Assembly (NCBI GenBank): GCA_021203305.1
Contig: JAJQBK010000022.1
Span: forward strand, 1 to 64,000
DNA: 64,000 bases
Direction of reading: 5' to 3'
Origin: Lachnospiraceae bacterium
GTDB taxonomy: Bacteria; Bacillota; Clostridia; Lachnospirales; Lachnospiraceae
Below, one piece after another: positions 16,806-25,210 of the stretch. The notes under the pieces are model-generated. The model was not told the origin of the DNA, searched no databases, and saw only the letters and a list, made by a program, of their open reading frames with translations. Each line of letters begins with the position of its first letter. Within the stretch, counting starts at the first letter, position 1. A program made the translations under genes and the position numbers.

Positions 16806-17993
16806 ATGGCGAATTTACATGAGCTGGAGCGCTCCATGCCGGTAGCGCCCTTAGGGATCATTGCCCTTGATTCCATGGCCGAAATGGGCGGACGGGTGGA
16901 CCAGTATATGGCGGAGTTTCGGCACAGCACCGACAGCCTGTTTCAGAACGACCTTTCCTTTGAGGGCTACATCAGGGACAGCTATCTCATCAGATATGAG
17001 ATACCCCGGTTCAGCACCGGCGAAGCCAAGTGTGAGATCTACGACAGCATCCGTGGGAAGGATCTCTATATCATGATTGACATCTGCAATCACTCCCTGA
17101 CCTACCAGATGAACGGCTATACAAACCATATGTCTCCGGACGATCATTTTCAGGACTTAAAGCGTGTCATCGCCGCCTGCGAAGGACACGCGGCCCGGAT
17201 TAATGTGATCATGCCCTTCCTCTATGAGGGCAGGCAGCATCACAGGAGCGGCATAGAATCTCTGGACTGCGCCTATGCCCTGTCTGAGATTCATGAGATG
17301 GGCGTGGACAATATTATCACTTTCGATGCCCATGATCCCAGGGTACAGAATTCCATCCCCATGGGCGGTTTTGACAACCATATGCCCACCCTGCAGTTTA
17401 TCCAGGCACTGACCTCAGCCGTGGACGATCTGGCCCTGGATAAGGACCACACCATCGTGATTTCCCCGGACGCGGGCGCCCTGGACCGGGCCATCTACTT
17501 TGCCGGCGCCATGGGAGCGGACACGGGTATGTTTTATAAGCGTCGCGACTACTCCACCATCGTCAACGGCAAGAACCCCATTGTGGCCCATGAATTTCTC
17601 GGAAGCGACATTCATGGGAAGGACATCATTATCGTGGATGACATGATCTCCTCCGGCGAGAGCATGCTGGACACCTCCAGACAGTTAAAGGAGATGGGCG
17701 CGAAGCGGGTATTCGTCTGCTGTACCTTCGGCCTGTTCACCAACGGACTGCAGGCCTTTGACCAGGCTTTCGAGCAGCAATATCTGGATAAGGTCATCGT
17801 CACCAACCTGACTTATCTGCCGCCGGAAATTTATCAGAAGCCCTGGTTTATCTGCGCGGATATGAGCCGGCAGATTGCCACCATCATCGATCTGTTAAAT
17901 CATTCCAGCTCCATCTCCGGTGAGCTGGAGCCCTGGGACAGGATTCACGATCTGCTGATCGGCTACTACGCCGGCAGAAAGGTGGAGGAATAA
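16806..17993 (+). CDS. prs: ribose-phosphate pyrophosphokinase
   Basis: Makes PRPP from ribose-5-phosphate and ATP for nucleotide, His and Trp synthesis. The 395-residue product is longer than the classical PRPP synthetase (about 315) and resembles the long clostridial form. It has the two phosphoribosyltransferase-like halves, with VISPDAGALDRAIYFAG, and the PRPP-binding loop DIIIVDDMISSGESMLDTS followed by GLFTNG. The ATG at 16806 follows GAGGAGGACAGA and matches the product start MANLHELERS; the upstream 13 codons lack a ribosome site. It is divergent from der and convergent with the histidine kinase gene. Confidence 0.92.
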   Translation: MANLHELERSMPVAPLGIIALDSMAEMGGRVDQYMAEFRHSTDSLFQNDLSFEGYIRDSYLIRYEIPRFSTGEAKCEIYDSIRGKDLYIMIDICNHSLTYQMNGYTNHMSPDDHFQDLKRVIAACEGHAARINVIMPFLYEGRQHHRSGIESLDCAYALSEIHEMGVDNIITFDAHDPRVQNSIPMGGFDNHMPTLQFIQALTSAVDDLALDKDHTIVISPDAGALDRAIYFAGAMGADTGMFYKRRDYSTIVNGKNPIVAHEFLGSDIHGKDIIIVDDMISSGESMLDTSRQLKEMGAKRVFVCCTFGLFTNGLQAFDQAFEQQYLDKVIVTNLTYLPPEIYQKPWFICADMSRQIATIIDLLNHSSSISGELEPWDRIHDLLIGYYAGRKVEE

Positions 17994-18023
17994 TTTTCCC
18001 TCACCGGGAAGGAAATAATCACT

Positions 18024-20828
18024 TTAAACAGATCTCCGTCCAGTTGAAGTGTAAATGTGCCGCCCTGGGCCGTCACCAGGCTTCTGGCAATGGACAGCCC
18101 CAGGCCGCTGCCCTCCGTGGTGCGGGAGATGTCCCCCCCGGACAAAGCGCTCTGTCAGCTCCTCCACCGGCACGTTCAGCTCCTGGGCGGAGATATTTTT
18201 GATCACAAGGCACAGCTGAGAGTCAGACTGGCTCACATCCACGTAGACTCTGCTCCCCTCCAGAGAATATTTGCAGACATTGGACATCAGATTGTCCACC
18301 ACACGCCACAGTCTCCTGGCGTCCGCCTCAATCACCGCTTCCTCACAGTTGTTATTGTATACCAGCTTCAGATGCTGTGCCGACAGCTTGTCCTCATACT
18401 CCCCCATGGCCTGCAGCATCAGCTCGTGAAGATTTAAGGGAGCGATCTCGTATTCCAGGCTGCCGCTGTTGATCTTGCTGATTTCGATCAGATCCAGGAT
18501 CAGCTGTTTTAATTTATTGGACTTATTTTCCAGGATTTCCAGATATTCCCGGGCTGTTTCATTGCCCCCCAGATCTTCTCTCTTCAGCAAATCCACATAA
18601 CTGATAATTGAGGTCAGCGGCGTCTTAATGTCGTGGCTCACATTGGTCAGAAGCTCCGCCTTCAGCCGCTCATCCTTTACGGACTGCTCCACCGCCTGCC
18701 GGATGCCGTTGCCGATGGTATTCACACTGTCCGCCAGCTGCTTATTTTCCGGCAGGAGATTCTCCGTGTTGATCTGCACGGGATCACCGTCCACAATCAG
18801 CCCGATATCGTGGATAATCTGTTCCTTTTCCAGTGTCAGGCGGTATTTTTTGCACATAATCATAATCAATGTGGCAAAGAACAGCACAACGCTGCCAAGG
18901 AGAAGCCACATATTTCCAAGCAAAAGACCAATCACAGCCGCTCCCGCCATTCCCAGCAGCGCCAGGTTCTCCCGCAGCAGAGTTCCGACACTTCTGGAAA
19001 GGAGACCCGCGTGCTCATAATAGGATTCCCTGCGCTTTCGAAGCTCTTTTCCAAGCAAAGCGGCGCCTTTCCGGCAATAGTTAATAAGCCGGCCGACCAG
19101 ATGCCACAGAAAGCTCTGGCGAAATACCATTCCGGCCCGGATTCTGCGGGCCATGCTGCACAAAAGCTCTGTCAGAAGCACGCTCAAAATCAGCGGAACG
19201 ATCACCGCCAGGACATAAATATACCAGGACAGGCTTCCCACATTCAGATTCTGAGTCACGGCGTATTCTGCCGCCTTGAAACCGCCCATTCCAGTCACTG
19301 CAAGGACACCAAGAATACAAATAAGCCAGAGCTCCAGATACATACCATCGCCCCATCTGCACTCAATATAAACCTGGCTGTTTTCATCCATCCTTTTTCC
19401 TGTGGTGGACAGCTGGTAAAGAAGCACCAGCAGGTAATAAGCGGTTAAAATCACGCAGGCGCCCAGCACGCCGATCATTTTCTGCGGGTTCCAGCCTTCA
19501 TATAAATCATCCATCGCCACAGTAGCCTCCTGCAGCTCATCCGAACTGAAGGAAATCCACACCTCTGTCTCCACATCATAGGCGTAGGGATATTTTTTCA
19601 GGAGGGAGACTATCATGCTGGGGCGGATGCCGTACTCGGCCAGCATGTCGCTGATCCGGGTGCCGGAGTGGGTATAGCAGATCCAGGCCTCCTTACTCTG
19701 AAAATAAGAATTGGCGGTCAGGTCGCTCTCCTGCCAGGTAAAGTTCAGGTTGGTATAACAGGTGTCCTCCTCGTCGTTCATCTGCGCATAATACTGGATG
19801 GTGCTGTCGCTACCAAGAGTCTCCTGATAGTCCAGATACAGCCGGTAATTATAGCTTAGATCCTCCATACAGCTCTCCAGCTGGCTGACAAGCTCCCAGT
19901 ATTCATCTGCGGAAGAGGCGATCTCCTCCAGAGTCTTTCCATCCACTGTCAGAAAGGTATTATGCACCATTCGTTCAGTGGAGCTGGTGGCCTCGAGCTT
20001 CATCTCCTCCATCTCTTCCGCAGACGAGAGAGGCTCCTGAGGCTCCTCTCCATCCGGAAGCTCAGGAAATTCGCTGTCAGCTGTCTCCAGCTCTTCCATG
20101 GTCATCGTCATGGTATCCTCCTGAGACCGGGGCAGTTCTTTCTCCGACAGGCGCGTTCCCGCTTCCTCATCATAAATCATCGTCTGTTCCCCGGAAGGAT
20201 CCGGCTGGCTCTCCGCTGCCTGTGTTGTCTGCTCCCCCGAAGCCGCGGCCCGGTCTGCCTCACTGTCCTCCGACTCGTATTCCACTGTCACCTCTTCAGC
20301 TGTGTCCTCACCGCTGTCCGCGCTTTTCCCGGTCTTGTCGGCGATCACACTGCCGTCCTCCATAAAGTAAAGGGAATTCTGCGTATATTCCAGCCCCCCG
20401 TACTGATACCAGCGCAGCAGATCCTCCAGACGATATACCGCCTCCGGGAACTCATATTCGCTCCTGACGGTACGCCGGTTGTAATATTCTGTAATGGAAA
20501 TTTCCTTGTTTCCGGAATAGGAGCCGTTCTCCTCCATCTGGGTGCGAATCGCCACGTATTCCAGCACATTTCCAAGCCCTTCCTCCGCCACGCTGCCGCT
20601 GTACTGGATCATGACTTCCTGCTTCTCCTCAAAGGGATTAAAAACAATCAGCGTCTTTTCATCGGAGTACAGGTTGGTCTGCACGTAAACGGTGCAGTTG
20701 GTGATCACAACCATGGCGCACAAAAAAGCCAGCACTCCGCAGATCTGCTGGCTGGCCGCCAGAAACGCGCGCCTTTCCGGCGACAGAAACGGCTTTCTTT
20801 TTACCGGCCTTTGTGTCTTCTTTTTCAC
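18024..20828 (-). CDS. sensor histidine kinase, frameshifted near the 3' end
   Basis: Membrane histidine kinase of the adjacent OmpR-type system. The 934-residue reading frame has a membrane helix at about 27-48, a long acidic extracellular region, four or more further helices (about 450-660), a HisKA domain with NVSHDIKTPLTS (His about 732) and an ATPase domain with the N-box NLMSNVCKYS. At a run of seven C (18133-18139) the frame departs after ERFVRG. With six C the frame would continue into the normal G2 box (EGSGLGLSIARSLV) and end at 17966, overlapping prs by 28 bases. As written, the ATP-lid end is replaced by 35 unrelated residues. The start is GTG behind AGGAGGGG, 18 bases past the response regulator stop. 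Confidence 0.85.
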   Translation of the reverse strand: MKKKTQRPVKRKPFLSPERRAFLAASQQICGVLAFLCAMVVITNCTVYVQTNLYSDEKTLIVFNPFEEKQEVMIQYSGSVAEEGLGNVLEYVAIRTQMEENGSYSGNKEISITEYYNRRTVRSEYEFPEAVYRLEDLLRWYQYGGLEYTQNSLYFMEDGSVIADKTGKSADSGEDTAEEVTVEYESEDSEADRAAASGEQTTQAAESQPDPSGEQTMIYDEEAGTRLSEKELPRSQEDTMTMTMEELETADSEFPELPDGEEPQEPLSSAEEMEEMKLEATSSTERMVHNTFLTVDGKTLEEIASSADEYWELVSQLESCMEDLSYNYRLYLDYQETLGSDSTIQYYAQMNDEEDTCYTNLNFTWQESDLTANSYFQSKEAWICYTHSGTRISDMLAEYGIRPSMIVSLLKKYPYAYDVETEVWISFSSDELQEATVAMDDLYEGWNPQKMIGVLGACVILTAYYLLVLLYQLSTTGKRMDENSQVYIECRWGDGMYLELWLICILGVLAVTGMGGFKAAEYAVTQNLNVGSLSWYIYVLAVIVPLILSVLLTELLCSMARRIRAGMVFRQSFLWHLVGRLINYCRKGAALLGKELRKRRESYYEHAGLLSRSVGTLLRENLALLGMAGAAVIGLLLGNMWLLLGSVVLFFATLIMIMCKKYRLTLEKEQIIHDIGLIVDGDPVQINTENLLPENKQLADSVNTIGNGIRQAVEQSVKDERLKAELLTNVSHDIKTPLTSIISYVDLLKREDLGGNETAREYLEILENKSNKLKQLILDLIEISKINSGSLEYEIAPLNLHELMLQAMGEYEDKLSAQHLKLVYNNNCEEAVIEADARRLWRVVDNLMSNVCKYSLEGSRVYVDVSQSDSQLCLVIKNISAQELNVPVEELTERFVRGGHLPHHGGQRPGAVHCQKPGDGPGRHIYTSTGRRSV

Positions 20829-20846
20829 AGGAAGCTTATCCCCTCC

Positions 20847-21539
20847 TCATAATTTCTCAATCTTGTAGCCCACGCCCCAGACAACCTTCAGATATTTGGG
20901 CTCCCTGGGGTTGATCTCAATCTTTTCCCGGATGTGCCTGATATGTACCGCCACCGTATTGTCCGCGCCCACAGCCTCTTCATTCCAGATGCTCTCATAA
21001 ATCTGGCGGATGGAAAAAACCTTTCCCGCGTTTCTGACCAGCAGCAGCAGAATATTGTACTCAATGGGCGTCAGCTTAATGCTCTCCCCATCCACCTTCA
21101 CCTCCCTGGCCTGATCGTCCACCACCAGGTTCCCCACCTGATAGACCGACTTATTTTCCTTATGCAGACTGCCCAGGGTGGTATAGCGCCTCAGCTGGCT
21201 TTTCACCCTTGCCACCAGCTCCAGCGGATTAAAGGGCTTGGTAATATAATCGTCAGCGCCGATATTCAGGCCCAGTATTTTGTCCGTGTCCTCGGATTTG
21301 GCGGAGAGGAAAATGATGGGCACGGAGGAAAACTCCCGGATTTTGACCGCCGTGCGAATCCCGTCCAGCCGGGGCATCATAATGTCCAGCAGCGCCAGCC
21401 GGATCGGCTCCGTCCTGGCGATCTGAAGCGCCTCCAGACCGTCGTAGGCCTTCAGAATCTGGAAGCCCTCCTGGGACAAATAAATCGAGATGGCCTCCAC
21501 AATTTCCTTTTCATCATCGCAAATCAGAATTTTATCCAT
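20847..21539 (-). CDS. OmpR-family response regulator
   Basis: DNA-binding partner of the downstream kinase. The 230 residues comprise a receiver domain with acidic pocket Asp8/Asp9, phosphoacceptor Asp52 in LLDIMMPRLDG, Ser78 and Lys100 in ITKPF, and a C-terminal winged helix (LTPIEYNILLLLVRNAGK, SIWNEEAVGADNTVAVHIRHIREKI, YLKVVWGVGYKIEKL). Full length and intact. It is transcribed first, with the kinase following by 18 bases. Direct repeats upstream (21608-21623) may be its own binding sites. The signal is unknown. Confidence 0.95.
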   Translation of the reverse strand: MDKILICDDEKEIVEAISIYLSQEGFQILKAYDGLEALQIARTEPIRLALLDIMMPRLDGIRTAVKIREFSSVPIIFLSAKSEDTDKILGLNIGADDYITKPFNPLELVARVKSQLRRYTTLGSLHKENKSVYQVGNLVVDDQAREVKVDGESIKLTPIEYNILLLLVRNAGKVFSIRQIYESIWNEEAVGADNTVAVHIRHIREKIEINPREPKYLKVVWGVGYKIEKL

Positions 21540-21607
21540 AAACGCCCCCGTATTTTTGTCTTTTCTTCATTAAATACCAATATTCTTAAAATACAGTGGG
21601 ATATTTT

Positions 21608-21623
21608 TTAAGGTTTTCTTAAG
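21608..21623 (-). promoter_or_regulatory. putative operator of the two-component operon
   Basis: On the minus strand CTTAA recurs 11 bp apart in CTTAAGAAAACCTTAAAAAA, upstream of the response regulator gene, with a third TTTTAAG near 21585-21591. Eleven-bp-spaced direct repeats are the usual binding mode of OmpR-family regulators; autoregulation is inferred. Confidence 0.4.
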
Positions 21624-21640
21624 ATTTCAAAAAAATACCG

Positions 21641-22540
21641 TCACTGCTTTGTTTTATACAAAATATACAAAGTCAACACCGCACCAAAAGGAATTGCCGC
21701 AAACGTAATGACCGGGCAGGGAGATTCTTTTAATACCTTTGAAAACTTTCCCGCCAATATGCAACTCGACACCAGGTGAATCGAATGGCGGAATCTGAAT
21801 TTGAAGGATGTCCCTGGAAAGCTCAGATACAGTTTTCTGGTTTCCGCGAAACTGTTGGGACTGTTCCGGTACAATTTAAATACATCTGAGCTCAATCCTC
21901 CCGGCTGATATTCCACAAATCTGAGATTTTCATTCAATACAAGAAAATCATAGTCCCGGCTGATCTGAAGATGCAGATAGTGAGTCTCAAAATATTTTTC
22001 CCCGGGAAAAACCTTCATCGGCGCGAAGCGTTTATATAATTCCGTCCGAACCACGTCCGTTCTGTCACCGTTATTGATCGGATACTTTCCCACCAGAAGA
22101 TCAATCAGATTCACAGACTTCTGGTCAGGGAGAGGATCCCCTCCCACAATTCCGCTTCCATCCGCGTAATAATCCAGACCGACAATTCCCGCATATTCCT
22201 CTGAGCCATTTTTTTCCCAGAAGGAAAGAATTTTTTCTACCGCGTCATCAGGCATATAATCGTCCGAATCTATACACACGCTCAATTCTGTCTGTATCCG
22301 CGCAATGGCCTCGTTGTATGCTGTATATTTGCCTTCATTTTTTTTATGATAGTACTCAATCTGAAAGTCTTTCTCAGTCTCTGCCCAGCCCTCCGCCAGC
22401 TCTCTCGTATCGTCCACGGAACCGTCGTCAATAATCATCCAGATAAAGCTCTTATTTGTCTGGCGTTTCAGGCTTTCATAGCAGCGTGTCAGCAGCTTTG
22501 CCCGATTATATGCCGGAGTAAATATTGTCAAAGTAACCAT
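21641..22540 (-). CDS. family 2 glycosyltransferase
   Basis: GT-A fold inverting glycosyltransferase acting on a surface glycan; donor and acceptor unknown. In 299 residues: N-terminal TIFTPAYNRAKLL, nucleotide-sugar motif IIDDGSVDDT, the metal-binding DSDD in VCIDSDDYMPDDA, acceptor-side segment VFPGEKYFETHYLHLQISRDYDFLV, and a hydrophobic C-terminal helix (VITFAAIPFGAVLTLYILY) that may anchor it to the membrane. It is a single gene next to the two-component operon and is somewhat A+T-richer than its surroundings. Confidence 0.88.
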   Translation of the reverse strand: MVTLTIFTPAYNRAKLLTRCYESLKRQTNKSFIWMIIDDGSVDDTRELAEGWAETEKDFQIEYYHKKNEGKYTAYNEAIARIQTELSVCIDSDDYMPDDAVEKILSFWEKNGSEEYAGIVGLDYYADGSGIVGGDPLPDQKSVNLIDLLVGKYPINNGDRTDVVRTELYKRFAPMKVFPGEKYFETHYLHLQISRDYDFLVLNENLRFVEYQPGGLSSDVFKLYRNSPNSFAETRKLYLSFPGTSFKFRFRHSIHLVSSCILAGKFSKVLKESPCPVITFAAIPFGAVLTLYILYKTKQ

Positions 22541-22620
22541 AAGTTCAGTTGCGCCTTTCCGTCTTTTTACACGGTCAGGGTATCATACTGCGCCATAAAA
22601 ATCAAGATTTTCCGTTTCCG

Positions 22621-22770
22621 GCAATTTCCGGTTTCATGTCACAGATGACTTTCCCTTACGGAGTTACTGACTGTATCAGGACTATAATCAAAAAATCGTA
22701 ACAAACAAAACTCCGCAATTTCCGGTTGCAGTTTTTCTCAATTTGAGTTACTATCAGGACTAGTGAAAAT
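22621..22770. repeat. diverged direct repeats upstream of aspS
   Basis: The words GCAATTTCCGGTT (22621 and 22715), GAGTTACT (22661 and 22745) and TATCAGGACTA (22674 and 22752) occur twice in the same order in the leader of the aminoacyl-tRNA synthetase gene. This suggests an old duplication of about 90 bp with deletions. A TATAAT lies at 22683-22688. No T-box sequence is present. Confidence 0.6.
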
Positions 22771-22790
22771 TATACTCTGGAGGGAACACA

Positions 22791-24125
22791 ATGACAAGGA
22801 CATACATTGCGGATGCTCTCAGGGCTCCCGGCGCGAAGGTGCTGGTGCAGGGCTTTGTGGACAATCTGCGGGACAGCAAGTATATGGCGTTTATCGTCTT
22901 AAAGGATATTACCGGCAGGATTCAGATCACCGTGGAGAAGGAAAAGCTCCCCGGGCTGTGCGACACAATCGCTCAGCTGACGCCGGATTCTGTCATCTCC
23001 GTGACCGGTACGGTCATTGAGAATGATTATGTAAAAATGGGCGGCGTGGAGATTATTCCCGAGGACATTCAGGCCGAATCCATCGCGGACGCCCTGCCCA
23101 TCGCCCGCAAGGCCATCCCGGCCACCAAGAAGAAAAAGGCGGTGGAGCGCTCCAGCATCGACCAGCGCATCGACTATCGCTGGATCGATCTGCGCACTGA
23201 TGAGAATCAGCTGATGTTTCAGGTGCAGACCGTTATGGTCAATTCCATGCGCCAGTATCTGCTGGACCACAATTTTGTAGAGATTCACACGCCAAAGCTG
23301 ATCGGGGCGGCTTCCGAGAGCGGCGCCGACGTCTTCGAGGTCAAGTATTTCGACCGGTCCGCTTATCTGGCTCAAAGTCCCCAGTTTTACAAGCAAATGG
23401 CCATGGCCAGCGGGCTGGAACGCATTTTTGAGGTGGGGCCGGTGTTCCGCGCGGAGAAATCCTACACCAACCGCCACACCACCGAATTTACCGGCTTTGA
23501 TCTGGAATTCAGCTATATCAGCTCTTATCAGGACGTGATGGACCTGGAGGCGGAGCTGTTGACCCATATGCTGAAGGAAGTAAAAGAAAAATACGGCGAA
23601 CAGATTAAGGAAGCCTTTGGAAAAGAGGTGATCGTACCCACTCTCCCCTTCCCCACCGTTGACCTTCACACTCTCTACGATGAGCTGGAGAAAAATTACC
23701 GCTATGTGGTGGATGAAAGTGAAAAGAACGATATGACCACCGAAGCCGAGCAGCTCAGCTTCCGCTGGGTTCAGGAAAAATACGGGCACGAGTTTCTGTT
23801 CGTGACCGGCTTCGGCCCTGAGAAAAGAGCCTTCTACCACATGCGGGATGAGAACGGCATTCCCATGGGCTACGACCTGGTATGGCGCGGCGTGGAGATC
23901 ACCACCGGCGCCCAGAGAGAACACCGCTACGAGGTTCTGAAAAAGCAGGCCGCGGAAAAGGGGCTTGGAGATGATATCAAATTTTACCTGGAGTTCTTTA
24001 AATACGGCTGCCCGCCCCACGGCGGCTTCGGCCTGGGCGTCGACCGCATGACCATGCTTCTGCTGGATCTGGGCATCAAGGACGCCATGTTCCTGTTCAG
24101 GGGGCCGAACAGACTGACGCCGTAA
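22791..24125 (+). CDS. aspS: aspartate-tRNA ligase, archaeal/eukaryotic type
   Basis: Class IIb synthetase charging tRNA with aspartate. The 444-residue length and the lack of the large bacterial GAD insertion mark it as the archaeal-type enzyme rather than the approximately 590-residue bacterial AspRS. Visible are the N-terminal OB fold (VLVQGFVDNLRDSKYMAFIVLKD), motif 1 region, QSPQFYKQMAMASG, motif 2 FRAEKSYTNRHTTEFTGFD, and motif 3 GGFGLGVDRMTMLLL. Such enzymes are often non-discriminating and can make Asp-tRNA(Asn) for GatCAB; whether this one does is inference. AsnRS is the main alternative name, but GPxFRAE with the archaeal-like core favours AspRS. GGAGGG precedes the ATG; a strong terminator follows. 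Confidence 0.85.
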   Translation: MTRTYIADALRAPGAKVLVQGFVDNLRDSKYMAFIVLKDITGRIQITVEKEKLPGLCDTIAQLTPDSVISVTGTVIENDYVKMGGVEIIPEDIQAESIADALPIARKAIPATKKKKAVERSSIDQRIDYRWIDLRTDENQLMFQVQTVMVNSMRQYLLDHNFVEIHTPKLIGAASESGADVFEVKYFDRSAYLAQSPQFYKQMAMASGLERIFEVGPVFRAEKSYTNRHTTEFTGFDLEFSYISSYQDVMDLEAELLTHMLKEVKEKYGEQIKEAFGKEVIVPTLPFPTVDLHTLYDELEKNYRYVVDESEKNDMTTEAEQLSFRWVQEKYGHEFLFVTGFGPEKRAFYHMRDENGIPMGYDLVWRGVEITTGAQREHRYEVLKKQAAEKGLGDDIKFYLEFFKYGCPPHGGFGLGVDRMTMLLLDLGIKDAMFLFRGPNRLTP

Positions 24126-24209
24126 GAGAAAAAAGATCCTTTTATAACGGTGGTGGATGTGAACAGCAGCCCGGCGGTCAGGGAAAAGGACTCTGAGAAA
24201 TGTCTTTTT

Positions 24210-24250
24210 ATAGTGAACGGCAAATTATTTTGTCGTTCACTATCTTTTTT
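24210..24250 (+). terminator. rho-independent terminator of aspS
   Basis: Fifteen-bp stem (24210-24224 with 24229-24243, one G-U pair), 4-nt loop, then CTTTTTT to 24250. It overlaps the stop codon of the convergent phosphodiesterase gene. Confidence 0.93.
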
Positions 24251-25121
24251 CCCCCGGTATAAAACTGTCAAAAATAAAAATCTGAAAATCTTTCCCCGCT
24301 TTTTTCAGCTCCTCCCCGCTCTTGATGGTCCAGGCGACAGGCAGGGCTCCATAAAGCTTTGTGGAAATCCGGAAGGACAAATTGTCTGCTTCATGGTGGT
24401 CATAGGCGATAAAATCCGGTTTTGTCCAGAAATTAAACATCAGGTTGGTCATGAGCCAGTATACAGGCTTTCCCCGGTACTCAGGCTCCGCCATAAAATT
24501 CATGGACAGCTGCCCGCGCATGATATCCGGCCGGTGCTTCTTATACCAGTGCACCGCCGCCGGATGGAAGGATTCGATACAGTACAGCCCCTGATATTCT
24601 CTCAGAAGCTCATCTCCCAGTACGCAAACCTCCGTATCGAAGGTCTCCTGCTTATACTCCACAATCAGCGGTACCTGCCCGTTAATCAGACGAAGCACAT
24701 CCGCAAATTTGGGAATCCGTTCCTCTGATGCGCAGAGAGGAAAATTCTGCAGCTTCTCAAATGTATAATCGCTGACGCAGCCGGACACTCCGCAGACTCT
24801 TTGCAGGGTATTGTCATGGAAAACCACCGGCACCTTATCCTTAGTCAGCTGGACGTCAAGCTCAATGCCGCAGCCTGCCTCCACCGCCCGCTGAAAGGCC
24901 GCCATGGAGTTCTCCGGGAAATCGCTGTCATTGTCGTGAAGCCCGCGGTGGGCATATAACCACCGCTCATGGCCGGAAGATAGCTTATAAAGAAAGGGAG
25001 TTCGGTCCACGCGGTCCTTTTTGCCGCGGGGCGAAATTGCCGCAAGGTACAATCCGGCAATACCCGCCGCCGCGGTCATTCCGGTTATCAATGTTTTTTT
25101 GCAGTTCATATCTGTCTCCAT
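24240..25121 (-). CDS. glycerophosphodiester phosphodiesterase family protein
   Basis: Hydrolyses glycerophosphodiesters to glycerol-3-phosphate and an alcohol. The 293-residue product has an N-terminal hydrophobic helix (about 10-28) that may anchor it, then the GDPD core: AHRG, the metal motif FPENSMAAF, IELDVQLTKD and VFHDNTLQR, and later FIAYDHHEADN. Two starts are possible: 25121 (behind GAGGG) or the ATG four codons later at 25109 (behind GGAG). It stands between the aspS terminator and the MFS gene and may be cotranscribed with the latter. Confidence 0.88.
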   Translation of the reverse strand: METDMNCKKTLITGMTAAAGIAGLYLAAISPRGKKDRVDRTPFLYKLSSGHERWLYAHRGLHDNDSDFPENSMAAFQRAVEAGCGIELDVQLTKDKVPVVFHDNTLQRVCGVSGCVSDYTFEKLQNFPLCASEERIPKFADVLRLINGQVPLIVEYKQETFDTEVCVLGDELLREYQGLYCIESFHPAAVHWYKKHRPDIMRGQLSMNFMAEPEYRGKPVYWLMTNLMFNFWTKPDFIAYDHHEADNLSFRISTKLYGALPVAWTIKSGEELKKAGKDFQIFIFDSFIPGEKR

Positions 25122-25210
25122 CTTAAACGGCCCTCAGCATTCATTCCGGAGTGAGAGCCCTCTGTATTGCGTCCTCAAAATATCCGCCCTGGTGCGATGA
25201 TTTGAAATAA

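Noticed and set aside
22541..22790. Possible T-box riboswitch before the synthetase gene.
   Set aside because: The T-box core sequence and the antiterminator/terminator pair are not present.
22899..24020. A 373-codon minus-strand ORF.
   Set aside because: It is the shadow of the aspartyl-tRNA synthetase gene, which has all class II motifs on the plus strand.
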